Part shown: positions 53,191 to 61,556 of the stretch, piece by piece | Layout: every line of letters starts with the position of its first letter | Position numbering within the stretch: position 1 is the stretch's first letter | From: an uncultured bacterium | GTDB taxonomy: Bacteria; Bacillota; Clostridia; Oscillospirales; Acutalibacteraceae | Length of the DNA: 64,000 nt | NCBI GenBank assembly: GCA_905215055.1 | Contig: CAJMOH010000001.1 | Location: 1 to 64,000, forward strand | Direction: 5' to 3' | The notes under the pieces: generated by a model | What the model was told of the DNA's origin: nothing | The model's input: only the letters and a program-made list of their open reading frames with translations | The model's database searches: none | Position numbers and translations under genes: made by a program

Positions 53191-53625
53191 ATGATCGAGG
53201 AAGATACCGTTAAGCTGCTGCGGGAGTGCAACGCGGGCATCAAAATGGGAGTCAGCTCTATTGATGAGGTACTGCCCAAGGTCAAATCCAGCAGCCTGCG
53301 AAGCTCTCTGGAAAAGTGCCGGTCGGCCCACGGAAAGCTGGGTGACGAAACCCACGCTCTGCTTGCCCAGTACGGTGACGCCGGCAAGGAGCCCAGCCCC
53401 ATGGCCAAGGGCATGTCCTGGATGAAGGCCAACGTCAAGCTGGCCCTGGAGGAAAGCGACGAAACTGTGGCGGACTTGATTACCGAGGGCTGCAACATGG
53501 GGGTAAAGTCCTTAAACCGCTATCTGAACCAATATGAGGCGGCGGAGGAGCAGGCCAAGGACATTGCCAAGCGGCTGATCGGCCTAGAATCCCATCTCGC
53601 TCAGGATATGCGTCCCTATCTCTGA
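53191..53625 (+). CDS. Ferritin-like helical protein (DUF2383-like)
   Basis: 144 residues from the ATG at 53191 (AGAGGGATCTGT upstream), almost entirely helical, with a spacing like that of the DUF2383/PA2169-type four-helix bundle: ECNAGIKMG in helix 1, KCRSAHGKLGDETHALL in helix 2 and DLITEGCNMGVKSLNRYL in helix 4. Some ferritin-type Glu/His ligands can be picked out (E in LREC, ExxH in DETHA), but the di-iron site is not certain. A TspO gene follows 70 nt later. The call is at fold level only. Confidence 0.6.
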   Translation: MIEEDTVKLLRECNAGIKMGVSSIDEVLPKVKSSSLRSSLEKCRSAHGKLGDETHALLAQYGDAGKEPSPMAKGMSWMKANVKLALEESDETVADLITEGCNMGVKSLNRYLNQYEAAEEQAKDIAKRLIGLESHLAQDMRPYL

Positions 53626-53694
53626 GGCTGGGCGCATAGAAAAGGCCGCTGCCGCATATACTGCGGGCAGAGGCGCAGGGAAAGGATGGGTGCA

Positions 53695-54159
53695 ATGATT
53701 AAGCTGAAGCCCTTGCTGGCAAGCCTGGTAATCAGCCTGGGGATGGGCGGGCTGTCCGCTCTGCTGACCCAAAACGCCATGGAGCAGTACGGCGGTTTGA
53801 GACAGCCTCCCCTGTCCCCGCCGGGCTGGCTGTTTCCGGCGGTATGGTTTGTTCTCTTTGTTCTGATGGGGATGGCGGCCTATCTTGTCTGGATACGGGA
53901 CAGCACCGGGCGAAACGGGGCGCTGATTCTGTACGGCGCCCAGCTGGTTTTCAACTTTTTCTGGACGCTGATCTTTTTCAACCTGCAAAACTACGCCTTG
54001 GCCTTTTTCTGGCTGCTAGCCCTGTGGCTGCTGATCCTGCTGACCACCCTCCAGTTTTTCAAGGAAACCCCTGCGGCCGGGTGGCTGCTGGTTCCCTATC
54101 TAGCATGGGTGGCCTTTGCCGGGTATCTCAACGCCGGCGTCTGGCTGCTGAACCCGTAA
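53695..54159 (+). CDS. TspO/MBR family membrane protein
   Basis: 154 residues with five membrane helices and the family motifs PPLSPPGWLFPAVWFVLFVLMG and LVFNFFWTLIFF. TspO proteins bind porphyrins and tryptophan-like ligands and affect tetrapyrrole or stress handling. The ATG at 53695 has AAAGGA at 8 nt; an ATG 9 nt further up overlaps that site. The terminator at 54177 follows. Confidence 0.9.
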   Translation: MIKLKPLLASLVISLGMGGLSALLTQNAMEQYGGLRQPPLSPPGWLFPAVWFVLFVLMGMAAYLVWIRDSTGRNGALILYGAQLVFNFFWTLIFFNLQNYALAFFWLLALWLLILLTTLQFFKETPAAGWLLVPYLAWVAFAGYLNAGVWLLNP

Positions 54160-54176
54160 AGCCCCCCACACAATGG

Positions 54177-54216
54177 AAAAGGACGCCTGTGAGCTTTCAC
54201 AGAGCGTCCCTTTTGC
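54177..54216. terminator. Intrinsic terminator between convergent genes
   Basis: AAAAGGACGC-CTGTGA / TCACAG-GCGTCCCTTTT with a 4-nt loop. It serves TspO and possibly the opposing ECF gene. Confidence 0.8.
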
Positions 54217-54235
54217 TTTGTTATCAAAAACGCGG

Positions 54236-54745
54236 CTAGGCCGCTTTGGGCAGATGCTTGTCCAACTGGTCCAGGGCCTTCCGCAAGGGATGGTAGAGAA
54301 GCAGCGCCAGTAAAAAATTCCCCGCGGCATGTCCTATATCAAAGCTGAGACCGCTGATAATCCAGGCGATCATCATCTGAAACCCGCCCACAGGGAGATA
54401 CACCAAAGAGCACAGGGTTCCAAAGGCCAAGCCGTACAGCCCGGACAAAACGGCCCACTGCCAGGAACGCTTCATCCAGCGGAACAGCCAGGTAAGCCCA
54501 GCCAGCAAAGGCCAGACATACAGGTACATCGCCGTCCAAAGGCCAAATCCCCCATAGAGCAGCCCTTCCAGCAGAAGAAACACCGCCAAGGCCCCCAGCA
54601 CCCGCCGCCGGAACACCAGCGTAAACAGGATCGTGAGCAGGCTGACCAGCTCCACATTGGGCAGAGCCGCCAGCGTTTCCTTGGAAACCACCAGCACTGT
54701 ACCCATCATGGCCATCAGGCACAGATCGGTGAGACGGCTTTTCAT
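54236..54745 (-). CDS. ECF transporter S component, probably for cobalamin or a precursor
   Basis: 169 residues with about five to six membrane helices and a charged C-terminus; no ATPase or EcfT gene lies nearby, so it should use a shared ECF module. Its ATG overlaps the stop of the DUF4430 lipoprotein gene (TGATG), and both lie under a cobalamin riboswitch. DUF4430 proteins resemble the cobalamin-binding C-terminal domain of transcobalamin, which supports vitamin B12 or a corrinoid as substrate. This is inference from regulation and pairing. Confidence 0.8.
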   Translation of the reverse strand: MKSRLTDLCLMAMMGTVLVVSKETLAALPNVELVSLLTILFTLVFRRRVLGALAVFLLLEGLLYGGFGLWTAMYLYVWPLLAGLTWLFRWMKRSWQWAVLSGLYGLAFGTLCSLVYLPVGGFQMMIAWIISGLSFDIGHAAGNFLLALLLYHPLRKALDQLDKHLPKAA

Positions 54746-55296
54746 CAGTAGCCCACGGTCAAGGTCAGCTCAAAGGTATCGCCGTCGCTGATCTCCGTGG
54801 AATCCGCGCCATAGTTCCACATCTCGCCGCCCTTGGTCAAGCACCACCACTCCTGGTTGGAGTCGTCGGCGGTCTCCCCGTCCACCGTGGTGATGAACAG
54901 GCCGTAGCTGCTCTCTTCCCCTTCTACCAGGCCCTCTTCCACAAGGGCGTCGCCCAGATTTTCCGCGGTGGTGGAAATGGGGAATTCCTTCTCGCTGCCG
55001 TCCCCGTGAATCACCTTCACGGTGATTTCCGCCGCTTCAGCGTCCTGGCTGCCGGTTTCGGAAGAGGTGCTTTCCTCATCCGCGGTGCGGGGCTCAGGCT
55101 TTAAGGCGGAGGTCTCAGACTGCTCGGAGGACGTCTGAGAGGCTTCCGAAGAGCTCTCCTCCATCTGGGAGGAAACGGTGGAGCTTTCCTCCTGGGAGGA
55201 GGCGGCGTCTCCGCAGCCAGCTAAAACGAACACTACCAGCAGCAGGCTCAGCAATAGGGCGCCCCAGCGCCCCAGCAGATTCTTTGTGTGTTTCAT
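54745..55296 (-). CDS. DUF4430 lipoprotein, probable corrinoid-binding protein
   Basis: 183 residues. The signal peptide has a lipobox (VFVLAGC, Cys28). Then follow about 60 residues of Ser/Glu-rich linker and a DUF4430 domain (ITVKVIHGDGSEKEFPIST, NLGDALVEEGLVEGE, YGLFITTVDGE, EWWCLTKGGEMW, GDTFELTLTVGY). The WW plus N-terminal beta-strand pattern is that of transcobalamin-like domains. It should sit on the outer face of the membrane and hand the ligand to the S component encoded downstream. GAGGTAACAAC precedes the ATG. Confidence 0.85.
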   Translation of the reverse strand: MKHTKNLLGRWGALLLSLLLVVFVLAGCGDAASSQEESSTVSSQMEESSSEASQTSSEQSETSALKPEPRTADEESTSSETGSQDAEAAEITVKVIHGDGSEKEFPISTTAENLGDALVEEGLVEGEESSYGLFITTVDGETADDSNQEWWCLTKGGEMWNYGADSTEISDGDTFELTLTVGY

Positions 55297-55392
55297 GTTG
55301 TTACCTCATTTCTAAAAGTGTTTAGATTTGAGGGACGGCGCCCGCTCTTCCAGCGCCCTGGCGCCGGCGCCTGAAAAGCGGGCAGGAAAACA

Positions 55393-55409
55393 AGGCCGGC
55401 AAGCCGGCC
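55393..55409 (-). terminator. Terminator stem of the cobalamin riboswitch
   Basis: On the minus strand GGCCGGC-TT-GCCGGCC followed by TTGTTTT, downstream of the aptamer and 97 nt before the lipoprotein gene. This is where a ligand-controlled terminator is expected. Confidence 0.65.
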
Positions 55410-55444
55410 CATCCTGTACCATACGCCAAGAACCCGTGGCTCTG

Positions 55445-55632
55445 GTACGGCCTATCCGGGCAAGTCTTTCGGCTGAGGGTTCAAGCGGCGCGCTCCGCCT
55501 TCCCAATTCCGCAGAATCAGTGACAAAATAGAGAGCTCCTCACCCATCACGGCGACGGGTTCGCCGGGGAATCTCACCCCGTTCCTATGTTCGGCCGCGG
55601 GAAAAGGCCCGCGGACACCCGGAGTCCCAACG
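55445..55632 (-). ncRNA. Cobalamin riboswitch
   Basis: On the minus strand, in order: CATAGGAACGGGGTGAGATTCCCC (24 nt, conserved core GGTGAGATTCC), AACCCGTCGCCGTGA matching the CCCGCCACTGTGA box, GTCACTG, then AGCCGAAAGACTTGCC matching the 3' consensus AGTCAGGAGACCTGCC. A strong promoter precedes it and a terminator hairpin follows. It should reduce expression of the DUF4430/ECF operon when cobalamin is plentiful. Confidence 0.88.
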
Positions 55633-55638
55633 GGCCTT

Positions 55639-55667
55639 ATCATACCCCATAGAAAGGGTTTTGTCAA
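55639..55667 (-). promoter_or_regulatory. Promoter of the cobalamin-controlled operon
   Basis: Minus strand TTGACA (55667-55662), 17 nt, TATGAT (55644-55639); the start near 55632 is just before the riboswitch. Confidence 0.8.
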
Positions 55668-55686
55668 TTTGTTTCCGGTCAGGAGG

Positions 55687-57714
55687 CTATCTCATCCCTG
55701 TCAGGTGGGCAGCCGACGCGATCAGAAAGCACAGCCCCAGCCCCGCGGCAGTGGGCAAAAGCAGGGACGCCGCCGTCCACTTCAGGCTTTTTGTCTCTCG
55801 CCAGATGGTCCAGCAGGTGGTGGAGCAGGGCCAGTGGAACAGGGAAAACACCATAACGCACAGGGCCGTCACCCAGGTCCAGCCGTTTTGCAGCAGCAGG
55901 CCGTGCAGCTGGGACAGATCTCCCGCCTGCGCCAGCGCTCCCTGGGAAAGATAGCCCATCAGCAGCAGGGGCAGCACCAGCTCGTTGGCGGGAAGGGCCA
56001 GCAGAAAGGCCAGCAGAATTACCCCATCCAGCCCGAACAGCCGGGCGGCGGGATCGAGAAAGGCGGCACAGTGGGAAAGCAGGCTCTCCCCGTTTACAGT
56101 GATATTTCCCAGGCACCAGATCAGCACCCCCGCCGGAGCCGCCACCGCGGCGGCCCGTCCCAGCACAAACAGGGTGCGGTCCAGCACGGAGCGGGCCAGC
56201 ACCTGGCCCACCTGGGGCCGGCGGTAGGGCGGCAGCTCCAGGGCAAAGGAGGAGGGCATTCCCCGCAAAACTGTCTTGGAAAGGAAGGCCGAGGCTCCCA
56301 GGGTCATGGCAAAGGAGAAGGCCAGCAGCACCCCCACCAGCAACGCATTCACAAGGCCGCCAGCCACGCCTCCCAGGGTGAAAAACAGCGCTCCCAGCGT
56401 GACCAGCAAGGGCAGTCTGCCGTTGCAGGGGGTAAAGGCGTTTGTCAGCAGGGCAATCAGCCGCTCCCTGGGGGAGTGGAGAATCCGGCAGCCCACTACC
56501 CCGGCGGCGTTGCACCCCAAGCCCATGGAAATGGTCAGGGCCTGCTTGCCGCAGGCGCCGCAGCGTTGGAAGCACCGGTCCAGATTATACGCCACCCGGG
56601 GCAGATAGCCCAGGTCCTCCAACAGCGTAAACAGAGGAAAGAAGATGGCCATGGGAGGCAGCATCACCGCCACCACCCAGGACAAGGTGGTGTAGGCCCC
56701 ATCCACCAGCACCCCGGACAGCCAGGCTGGAGCGCCGGAAAGCAGCTCCCGCAGCCAATTCCCCAGGGAGGCAAAGCCCTGGCTCAGCAGCTGGGAAGGC
56801 CCATTGGCGCCCACCATGGTCAGCCACAGCAGCCCCACCAGCAGCAGGCCCATCACGGGAAACGCCGTCCAACGGCCGGTGAGGATTCGGTCCAGCCTTT
56901 TATCCTGAACGCTGTAACCGCGGTCCAAGCCGGAAACCGCCCGGCGGGCCAGTTCTCCGGCCCGCCGGGCCAAAGCGCCGGCAATGGCGTCGGAAAACCA
57001 CTGGGGAGGACGCTCCCTCCAGGTCTCCTGAAGCAAGGCTGCTTCCTGAGAGGAGGCGGCCTCCTCCACCCCCTCCAGCAGCCGCAGGGCGTGCCATCGG
57101 GGATTGGCCTTCCCGGCTTGGCGCAGCAGGGGACTGATCCGGGCCGCGGCGTTTTCTACCGGGGCGGGATACTTTACGGGAGGTGGGAGCTTGGTTTCCT
57201 CCCCTCCAGCGGCTTTGGCCAGGGCCTCGCGCAGAGCTGGCAGCCCCTTGCCGCTGCGGGCAGCGCATCCCACCACCGGCACCCCCAGCAACCGGGAAAG
57301 CTCCTCCAGGCGGACGTGAATGCCCTTGCGCCGAGCTTCATCCAACAGATTGACGCACACCACCGCCCGGGAAGTGATCTCCAGCACTTGCAGCGCCAGG
57401 GACAGCCCACGCTCCAGGCAGGTGGCGTCACAGACCACCAGCACCGCGTCCGCCTGGCCGGAACAGAGAAAATCCCTGGCGGCTGTTTCCTCCCCCGTGG
57501 AGGAAAGAAGGGACACGCAGCCGGGCAGGTCCACCAGCCGGTAGCTTTCCCCTTGAAATTCCCAGCGGCCCTGGGCGTTTGTCACGGTCTTTCCCGCCCA
57601 GTTGCCGGTGTGCTGCCGCAGGCCGGTCAGCGCGTTAAAAACGGTGCTTTTCCCCACGTTTGGGTTTCCTGCCAGGGCGATGATGGACCCTGAAAAGCGC
57701 CTTGCTGATCCCAC
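55687..57714 (-). CDS. feoB: FeoB, ferrous iron transporter
   Basis: 675 residues from the GTG at 57714 (GGAG about 9 nt upstream, 14 nt after feoA). The N-terminal G domain has G1 GNPNVGKST, G3 DLPGC and the NLLDEA region, followed by the two Gate-type membrane halves (SMGLGCNAAGVVGCRIL, LTNAFTPCNGRLPLL). Near the C-terminus FHWPCSTTCWTIW matches the Cys-containing FeoB end. It imports Fe2+ through the cytoplasmic membrane, with FeoA as partner. No clear TTAG-N6-CTAA box was found upstream of this operon. Confidence 0.95.
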   Translation of the reverse strand: MGSARRFSGSIIALAGNPNVGKSTVFNALTGLRQHTGNWAGKTVTNAQGRWEFQGESYRLVDLPGCVSLLSSTGEETAARDFLCSGQADAVLVVCDATCLERGLSLALQVLEITSRAVVCVNLLDEARRKGIHVRLEELSRLLGVPVVGCAARSGKGLPALREALAKAAGGEETKLPPPVKYPAPVENAAARISPLLRQAGKANPRWHALRLLEGVEEAASSQEAALLQETWRERPPQWFSDAIAGALARRAGELARRAVSGLDRGYSVQDKRLDRILTGRWTAFPVMGLLLVGLLWLTMVGANGPSQLLSQGFASLGNWLRELLSGAPAWLSGVLVDGAYTTLSWVVAVMLPPMAIFFPLFTLLEDLGYLPRVAYNLDRCFQRCGACGKQALTISMGLGCNAAGVVGCRILHSPRERLIALLTNAFTPCNGRLPLLVTLGALFFTLGGVAGGLVNALLVGVLLAFSFAMTLGASAFLSKTVLRGMPSSFALELPPYRRPQVGQVLARSVLDRTLFVLGRAAAVAAPAGVLIWCLGNITVNGESLLSHCAAFLDPAARLFGLDGVILLAFLLALPANELVLPLLLMGYLSQGALAQAGDLSQLHGLLLQNGWTWVTALCVMVFSLFHWPCSTTCWTIWRETKSLKWTAASLLLPTAAGLGLCFLIASAAHLTGMR

Positions 57715-57727
57715 TGGTATCACACTC

Positions 57728-57979
57728 CTAGATTCCTGTATTGGAAAGGAACGCCACCCGCACCGGACGGGCGTCCCGCCGTCGTAGGGCAATTACCGTC
57801 CCCCGCAGCTGATAGGCCCTGGGGTCTCCCAGCGGGCTGGTCCCCACACATTCCACCTGGGCGCCTGGGACAAATCCCAGCTCCTGCAGCCGGCGGCGTT
57901 GGGCGCCCTGAGCAAAGACCTCCTGAACCACGGCCCGCCTATCGGGAGGCAGTCTATCCAGGCTTGTTTCTTCCTCCAT
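57728..57979 (-). CDS. feoA: FeoA, SH3-like partner of FeoB
   Basis: 83 residues with the FeoA pattern RRRLQELGFVPGAQVECVGTSPLGDP and a C-terminal strand pair (YQLRGTVIALRR). GGGAGGGGAAACT precedes the ATG. It directly precedes feoB on the same strand. The upstream TTGACC with a poor -10 (TAGTAA) is the only promoter candidate. Confidence 0.92.
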   Translation of the reverse strand: MEEETSLDRLPPDRRAVVQEVFAQGAQRRRLQELGFVPGAQVECVGTSPLGDPRAYQLRGTVIALRRRDARPVRVAFLSNTGI

Positions 57980-58090
57980 AGTTTCCCCTCCCTGCCTGAA
58001 ACGGAAAAATCCCTTACTAACACTCTATGCCTCCTGGTCAAAAGTGTGCGCCGCTCTCCGCGCCGCAAAAGGGAGACACCGCCGCACAGA

Positions 58091-58118
58091 AAAAGCCGCT
58101 GGGGCTTCCAGCGGCTTT
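58091..58118. terminator. Bidirectional hairpin terminator
   Basis: AAAAGCCGCTGG / CCAGCGGCTTTT, a perfect 12-bp stem. On the minus strand it lies right behind the small interrupted frame at 58131-58322. Confidence 0.78.
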
Positions 58119-58130
58119 TGGCGCAGCACT

Positions 58131-58322
58131 TCAGCGGCTATTTTCGGGACCTTCTCCAACCCAACCCAGCCCAACCAGCAGAGCAAATCCTGCGGCGAAA
58201 GCGGCGGCCAGCAGGTAAAACAACGGATTCTCTCTTGCGGCGGCTTGCTAGGCGATAAATACCACACAGCTGGCGAAAAATAAAACCAGCACCAGCCACA
58301 GCGGCACTCGCCGGTCTCCCAC
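58131..58322 (-). pseudogene. Possible small two-helix membrane protein interrupted by TAG
   Basis: A GTG at 58322 opens 24 codons ending in a hydrophobic helix (PLWLVLVLFFASCVVFIA) and stops at a TAG (58250-58248). The same frame continues with a second hydrophobic helix (PLFYLLAAAFAAGFALLVGL) to a TGA at 58131. Both halves read like one 63-residue membrane protein, and a terminator follows. The ribosome site is weak. It could be a pseudogene, two peptides, or chance. Confidence 0.4.
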
Positions 58323-58366
58323 GCCTTCCCAGGGGCCGCAGGAACCGTGATGATTTTCTTACGTTA

Positions 58367-58395
58367 TTGACTTATGTGCGAAACTGCGGTAAGAT
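58367..58395 (+). promoter_or_regulatory. Promoter of the DUF134/oxidoreductase operon
   Basis: TTGACT (58367-58372), 17 nt, TAAGAT (58390-58395), about 37 nt before the TTG start at 58432. Confidence 0.65.
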
Positions 58396-58431
58396 ACAGC
58401 TGGTAAGGACTGGTTGAAGGGAGGGGATTGT

Positions 58432-58785
58432 TTGGCCAGGCCCAGTAAATGCCGGTGTATTTGCTCCATGCCCCGGATTACGGAGTTTCTCCCCGGGGGA
58501 GAGGCAGACCTTCGGGGGCCGGTTGTCTTGCAGGTGGATGAGCTTGAGGTCATCCGTCTGCTGGATTACAAGGGCTTTACCCAAGAGCAATGCGCCGGGC
58601 GAATGAACATATCCCGCACCACCGTCACACGGATTTACGAGGCGGGCCGCCGCAAGGTGGCCCAAGCCCTGGTGGAAGGCAGAGGCCTCTCTATCAAGGG
58701 CGGGGATGTGATGATCTGTACCAGCCTCCGGCCGGAATGTGCTGGAGAACTCCATTGCTGCCACAGGCAGGGAAAGGAAGATTGA
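58432..58785 (+). CDS. DUF134 family HTH protein
   Basis: 117 residues from a TTG (GGGAGGGGATTGT upstream), giving the family opening MARPSKCRCIC. It carries a sigma-70 region-4-like HTH (YKGFTQEQCAGRMNISRTTVTRIYEAGRRK, shown in part) and several cysteines near both ends (CRCIC, CCHRQ), which may bind a metal or cluster. DUF134 genes often stand beside iron-molybdenum cofactor or redox genes. Here it is followed 1 nt later by the FAD/siroheme protein, which it may regulate. Confidence 0.87.
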   Translation: MARPSKCRCICSMPRITEFLPGGEADLRGPVVLQVDELEVIRLLDYKGFTQEQCAGRMNISRTTVTRIYEAGRRKVAQALVEGRGLSIKGGDVMICTSLRPECAGELHCCHRQGKED

Positions 58786-58786
58786 G

Positions 58787-61363
58787 ATGAAAATTTTAGT
58801 CATCGGCGGCGTGGCCGCGGGTACCAAGGCCGCCGCCAAATGGAAACGGGAAAACCGGGCCGACCAGGTGATGGTAATCACCAAAAGCGTGGACATTTCC
58901 TACGCGGGCTGCGGACTGCCCTACTATGTGGGCGGCTCCATCGCGGACAAGGGGGAGCTGATTGTGAACACCCCCCAAAAATACCAGGGCCTGACCGGCG
59001 TGGAGGTGCGCACCCAGCGGGAGGCCGTGCAGGTGGACCCCGCGGCCAAAAGGGTGGTTGCCAAAAACCTGCAAACCGGTGAAGAGGAGTCCTACGGCTA
59101 TGATAAGCTGATTGTGGCCACCGGCGCCTCCGCGGTAAAACCGCCCATTCCCGGGGTGGATTTGAACGGCGTGTTCCCCATGCGCGCTCCTCAGGACGCC
59201 ATCGCCATGCGGGACTATTTGGACGCCAACGGGGTGAAAAAGGCCGTGGTTATCGGCGGCGGCTTTATCGGCCTGGAGTTGGCTGAAAACCTGTTTGACC
59301 GGGGCATTTCGGTCACCGTGGTGGAGCTGGCCCCTCAGATTCTGGCAAACGTTCTGGACCCGGAGATGGCAGGCTACGTCAAGCGCCACCTGCAGCAAAA
59401 GGGCATTCGAGTGCTCACCGGGGCCAAGGCTGCCGCCATTGTGGGCCAGGGCAAGGTGGAAGGCGTACAGACGGATTCTGGGCTGCTGCCCTGCGGCGCG
59501 GTAGTGCTGTCCGCGGGAATCCGGCCCAACACAGACTTCCTTGACGGCACAGGCGTGGAAATGGTGAAGGGCGCCATTGTGGTGGATCAGCATTTGGCCA
59601 CCAGCGTGGCGGACATCTACGCCGTCGGGGACTGCGCCCTGGTGACAAACCGTCTCACGGGCAAGGCCCAGTGGTCCCCCATGGGGTCCTCCGCCAACCT
59701 GGAGGGCCGCACGCTGGCCCAGGGCCTGAATGGAGAGGACAAGACCTATCCCGGTGTGCTGGGTACCGGCGTGGTGAAGCTTCCCGGCCTGAACGCCGGA
59801 CGCACCGGACTGACTGAGGCCGCTGCCAGGGAAGCCGGCTATGACGTGGAGACCGTGGTGGCTGTCACCGACGACAAGGCCCACTACTATCCCGGAGCCG
59901 CTTTCTTCATCACCAAGCTTTTGGCGGACAGGAACACCCACCAGCTGCTGGGCGTTCAGGTGCTGGGGCCTGGGGCGGTGGACAAGATGGTGGACATCGC
60001 CGTGGTGGGAATCTCCATGGGCCTGAAGCTGGAGGACTTTGAAAACCTGGATCTGGCTTACGCTCCTCCCTTCTCCACGGCCATCCACCCCTTTGTACAG
60101 GCGGTGTATGTGCTGGAAAACAAGCTTTCCGGCGCGATGGACTCCATGACCCCTGCCCAGTACGCCGCGGGAGAGGCAGAGGGCTGCACGGTGATTGACG
60201 TGAACCCCCAGCCTACCATTCGGGGCGCCAGGTTTGTGGACCTGTCCAAAGTGGACGGTCCCCTGGAGGGCATTGGCAAGGACGAGAAGCTGCTGCTGGT
60301 GTGCGGACGGGGCAAGCGGGCCTACTTCCTGCAAAACCGGCTGAAATTCTATGGCTACACCAACACCCTGGTGCTGGAGGGCGCCACCACCTTTAACGAG
60401 GTGCGCATCAAGGCCCCCGGCGCCGCCGTTCCTCCGGAGGAGGTCACACGGGTGAAGGGCCTGGGATTCCTGTGGGACAAAAACACTCCCGACTGCTTCA
60501 ACGGCCGGGTTATCACCCGCAACGGCAAGATCACCGCGGAGGAAATGCGGGCCATCACCGAAGCGGCGGAGCGCTTTGGCAACGGTCAGGTGGCTATGAC
60601 CACCCGGCTGACAATGGAGATTCAGCACATTCCCTTCGACAACATCGAGCCTCTTCGGGCATTTTTGGCGGAGCATGGCCTGGAAACCGGCGGCACCGGC
60701 TCCAAGGTACGTCCCGTGGTAAGCTGCAAGGGGACCACCTGCCAGTATGGGCTGATCGACACCTTCGCTCTCAGCGAGGAAATTCACGAGCGGTTCTATC
60801 ACGGCTACAACAACGTGAAGCTGCCCCACAAATTCAAGATCGCCGTGGGAGGCTGTCCCAACAACTGCGTCAAGCCCGACCTGAACGACCTGGGCATTAT
60901 CGGACAAAAGGTGCCTCTCATCGACCTGGACAAGTGCCGGGGCTGCAAGGTGTGCCAGGTGGTCAACGCCTGTCCCATCAAGGTGCCGGTGGTACAAAAC
61001 GGCAAGGTGGTTATCGATGACAACGCCTGCAACCACTGCGGCCGCTGCGTGGGAAAATGTCCCTTTAAGGCCGTGGAGGGCTTTACCAGCGGCTACCGGG
61101 TCTACATTGGCGGACGCTGGGGCAAGAAGGTGAAAAAGGGCCAATATTTGGAAAAGGTGTTTACCGACAAGGACGAGGTCCTGAACGTGATTGAAAAGGC
61201 CATTCTGCTGTTCCGGGAGCAGGGCCTGACCGGCGAGCGCTTTGCTGACACGGTAGACCGCATTGGCTTTGAAAATGTCCAGGCCCAGCTGCTGTCTGAC
61301 GGCCTGCTCCAGCGGAAAGAGGTAAATTTGAAGCTGGACGTAAAGGGCGGGGCCACCTGCTAA
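58787..61363 (+). CDS. FAD/NAD(P) oxidoreductase fused to rhodanese, siroheme sulfite-reductase-like and ferredoxin domains
   Basis: 858 residues. A CoA-disulfide-reductase-like FAD domain covers 1-440 (VIGGVAAGTKAA, the redox Cys in YAGCGLPYY, IYAVGDCAL). A rhodanese domain follows at 450-545 with active Cys in LVCGRGKRAY. A sulfite/nitrite-reductase half has siroheme-cluster cysteines CKGTTC and CPNNC; two [4Fe-4S] ferredoxin motifs (CRGCKVCQVVNACP and CNHCGRCVGKCP) are at about 720-770. It probably moves electrons from NAD(P)H to a sulfur compound such as persulfide or sulfite. The ATG at 58787 has GGAAAGG upstream. Confidence 0.88.
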   Translation: MKILVIGGVAAGTKAAAKWKRENRADQVMVITKSVDISYAGCGLPYYVGGSIADKGELIVNTPQKYQGLTGVEVRTQREAVQVDPAAKRVVAKNLQTGEEESYGYDKLIVATGASAVKPPIPGVDLNGVFPMRAPQDAIAMRDYLDANGVKKAVVIGGGFIGLELAENLFDRGISVTVVELAPQILANVLDPEMAGYVKRHLQQKGIRVLTGAKAAAIVGQGKVEGVQTDSGLLPCGAVVLSAGIRPNTDFLDGTGVEMVKGAIVVDQHLATSVADIYAVGDCALVTNRLTGKAQWSPMGSSANLEGRTLAQGLNGEDKTYPGVLGTGVVKLPGLNAGRTGLTEAAAREAGYDVETVVAVTDDKAHYYPGAAFFITKLLADRNTHQLLGVQVLGPGAVDKMVDIAVVGISMGLKLEDFENLDLAYAPPFSTAIHPFVQAVYVLENKLSGAMDSMTPAQYAAGEAEGCTVIDVNPQPTIRGARFVDLSKVDGPLEGIGKDEKLLLVCGRGKRAYFLQNRLKFYGYTNTLVLEGATTFNEVRIKAPGAAVPPEEVTRVKGLGFLWDKNTPDCFNGRVITRNGKITAEEMRAITEAAERFGNGQVAMTTRLTMEIQHIPFDNIEPLRAFLAEHGLETGGTGSKVRPVVSCKGTTCQYGLIDTFALSEEIHERFYHGYNNVKLPHKFKIAVGGCPNNCVKPDLNDLGIIGQKVPLIDLDKCRGCKVCQVVNACPIKVPVVQNGKVVIDDNACNHCGRCVGKCPFKAVEGFTSGYRVYIGGRWGKKVKKGQYLEKVFTDKDEVLNVIEKAILLFREQGLTGERFADTVDRIGFENVQAQLLSDGLLQRKEVNLKLDVKGGATC

Positions 61364-61502
61364 CAGCGTGCCGCTGCACCATCGCCGCGCACTGGGGCCG
61401 TGCCCCAGACCATTTCCTAGGAAGTCAAGCTTGCGGCCCGCGTTTGGGACAAGGTGCAGTTTGAAATCTGTGATCTTGCGTGGGCACACACCGCGCAAAA
61501 CA

Positions 61503-61536
61503 AAGAGAGGACTGGGAAACCAGCCCTCTCTTTCTC
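61503..61536. terminator. Bidirectional terminator
   Basis: AAAGAGAGG-CTGG / CCAG-CCTCTCTTT with a GAAA loop. The 139 nt between the oxidoreductase stop and this hairpin hold nothing recognised. Confidence 0.82.
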
Positions 61537-61556
61537 TTTAGTTTGTAGAGTCTCTT

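Noticed and set aside
55452..55667. A 71-codon minus-strand frame before the DUF4430 gene
   Set aside because: It starts in the -35 box and runs through the cobalamin riboswitch; it is leader RNA, not protein.
55669..57693. A 674-codon plus-strand frame over feoB
   Set aside because: Gln/Gly/His-rich shadow; the minus strand encodes a clear FeoB.
58796..61498. A 900-codon open frame antisense to the FAD/rhodanese/siroheme gene
   Set aside because: It mirrors a well-recognised gene; G+C-rich third positions keep the opposite strand open. It has no domain, ribosome site or own promoter.
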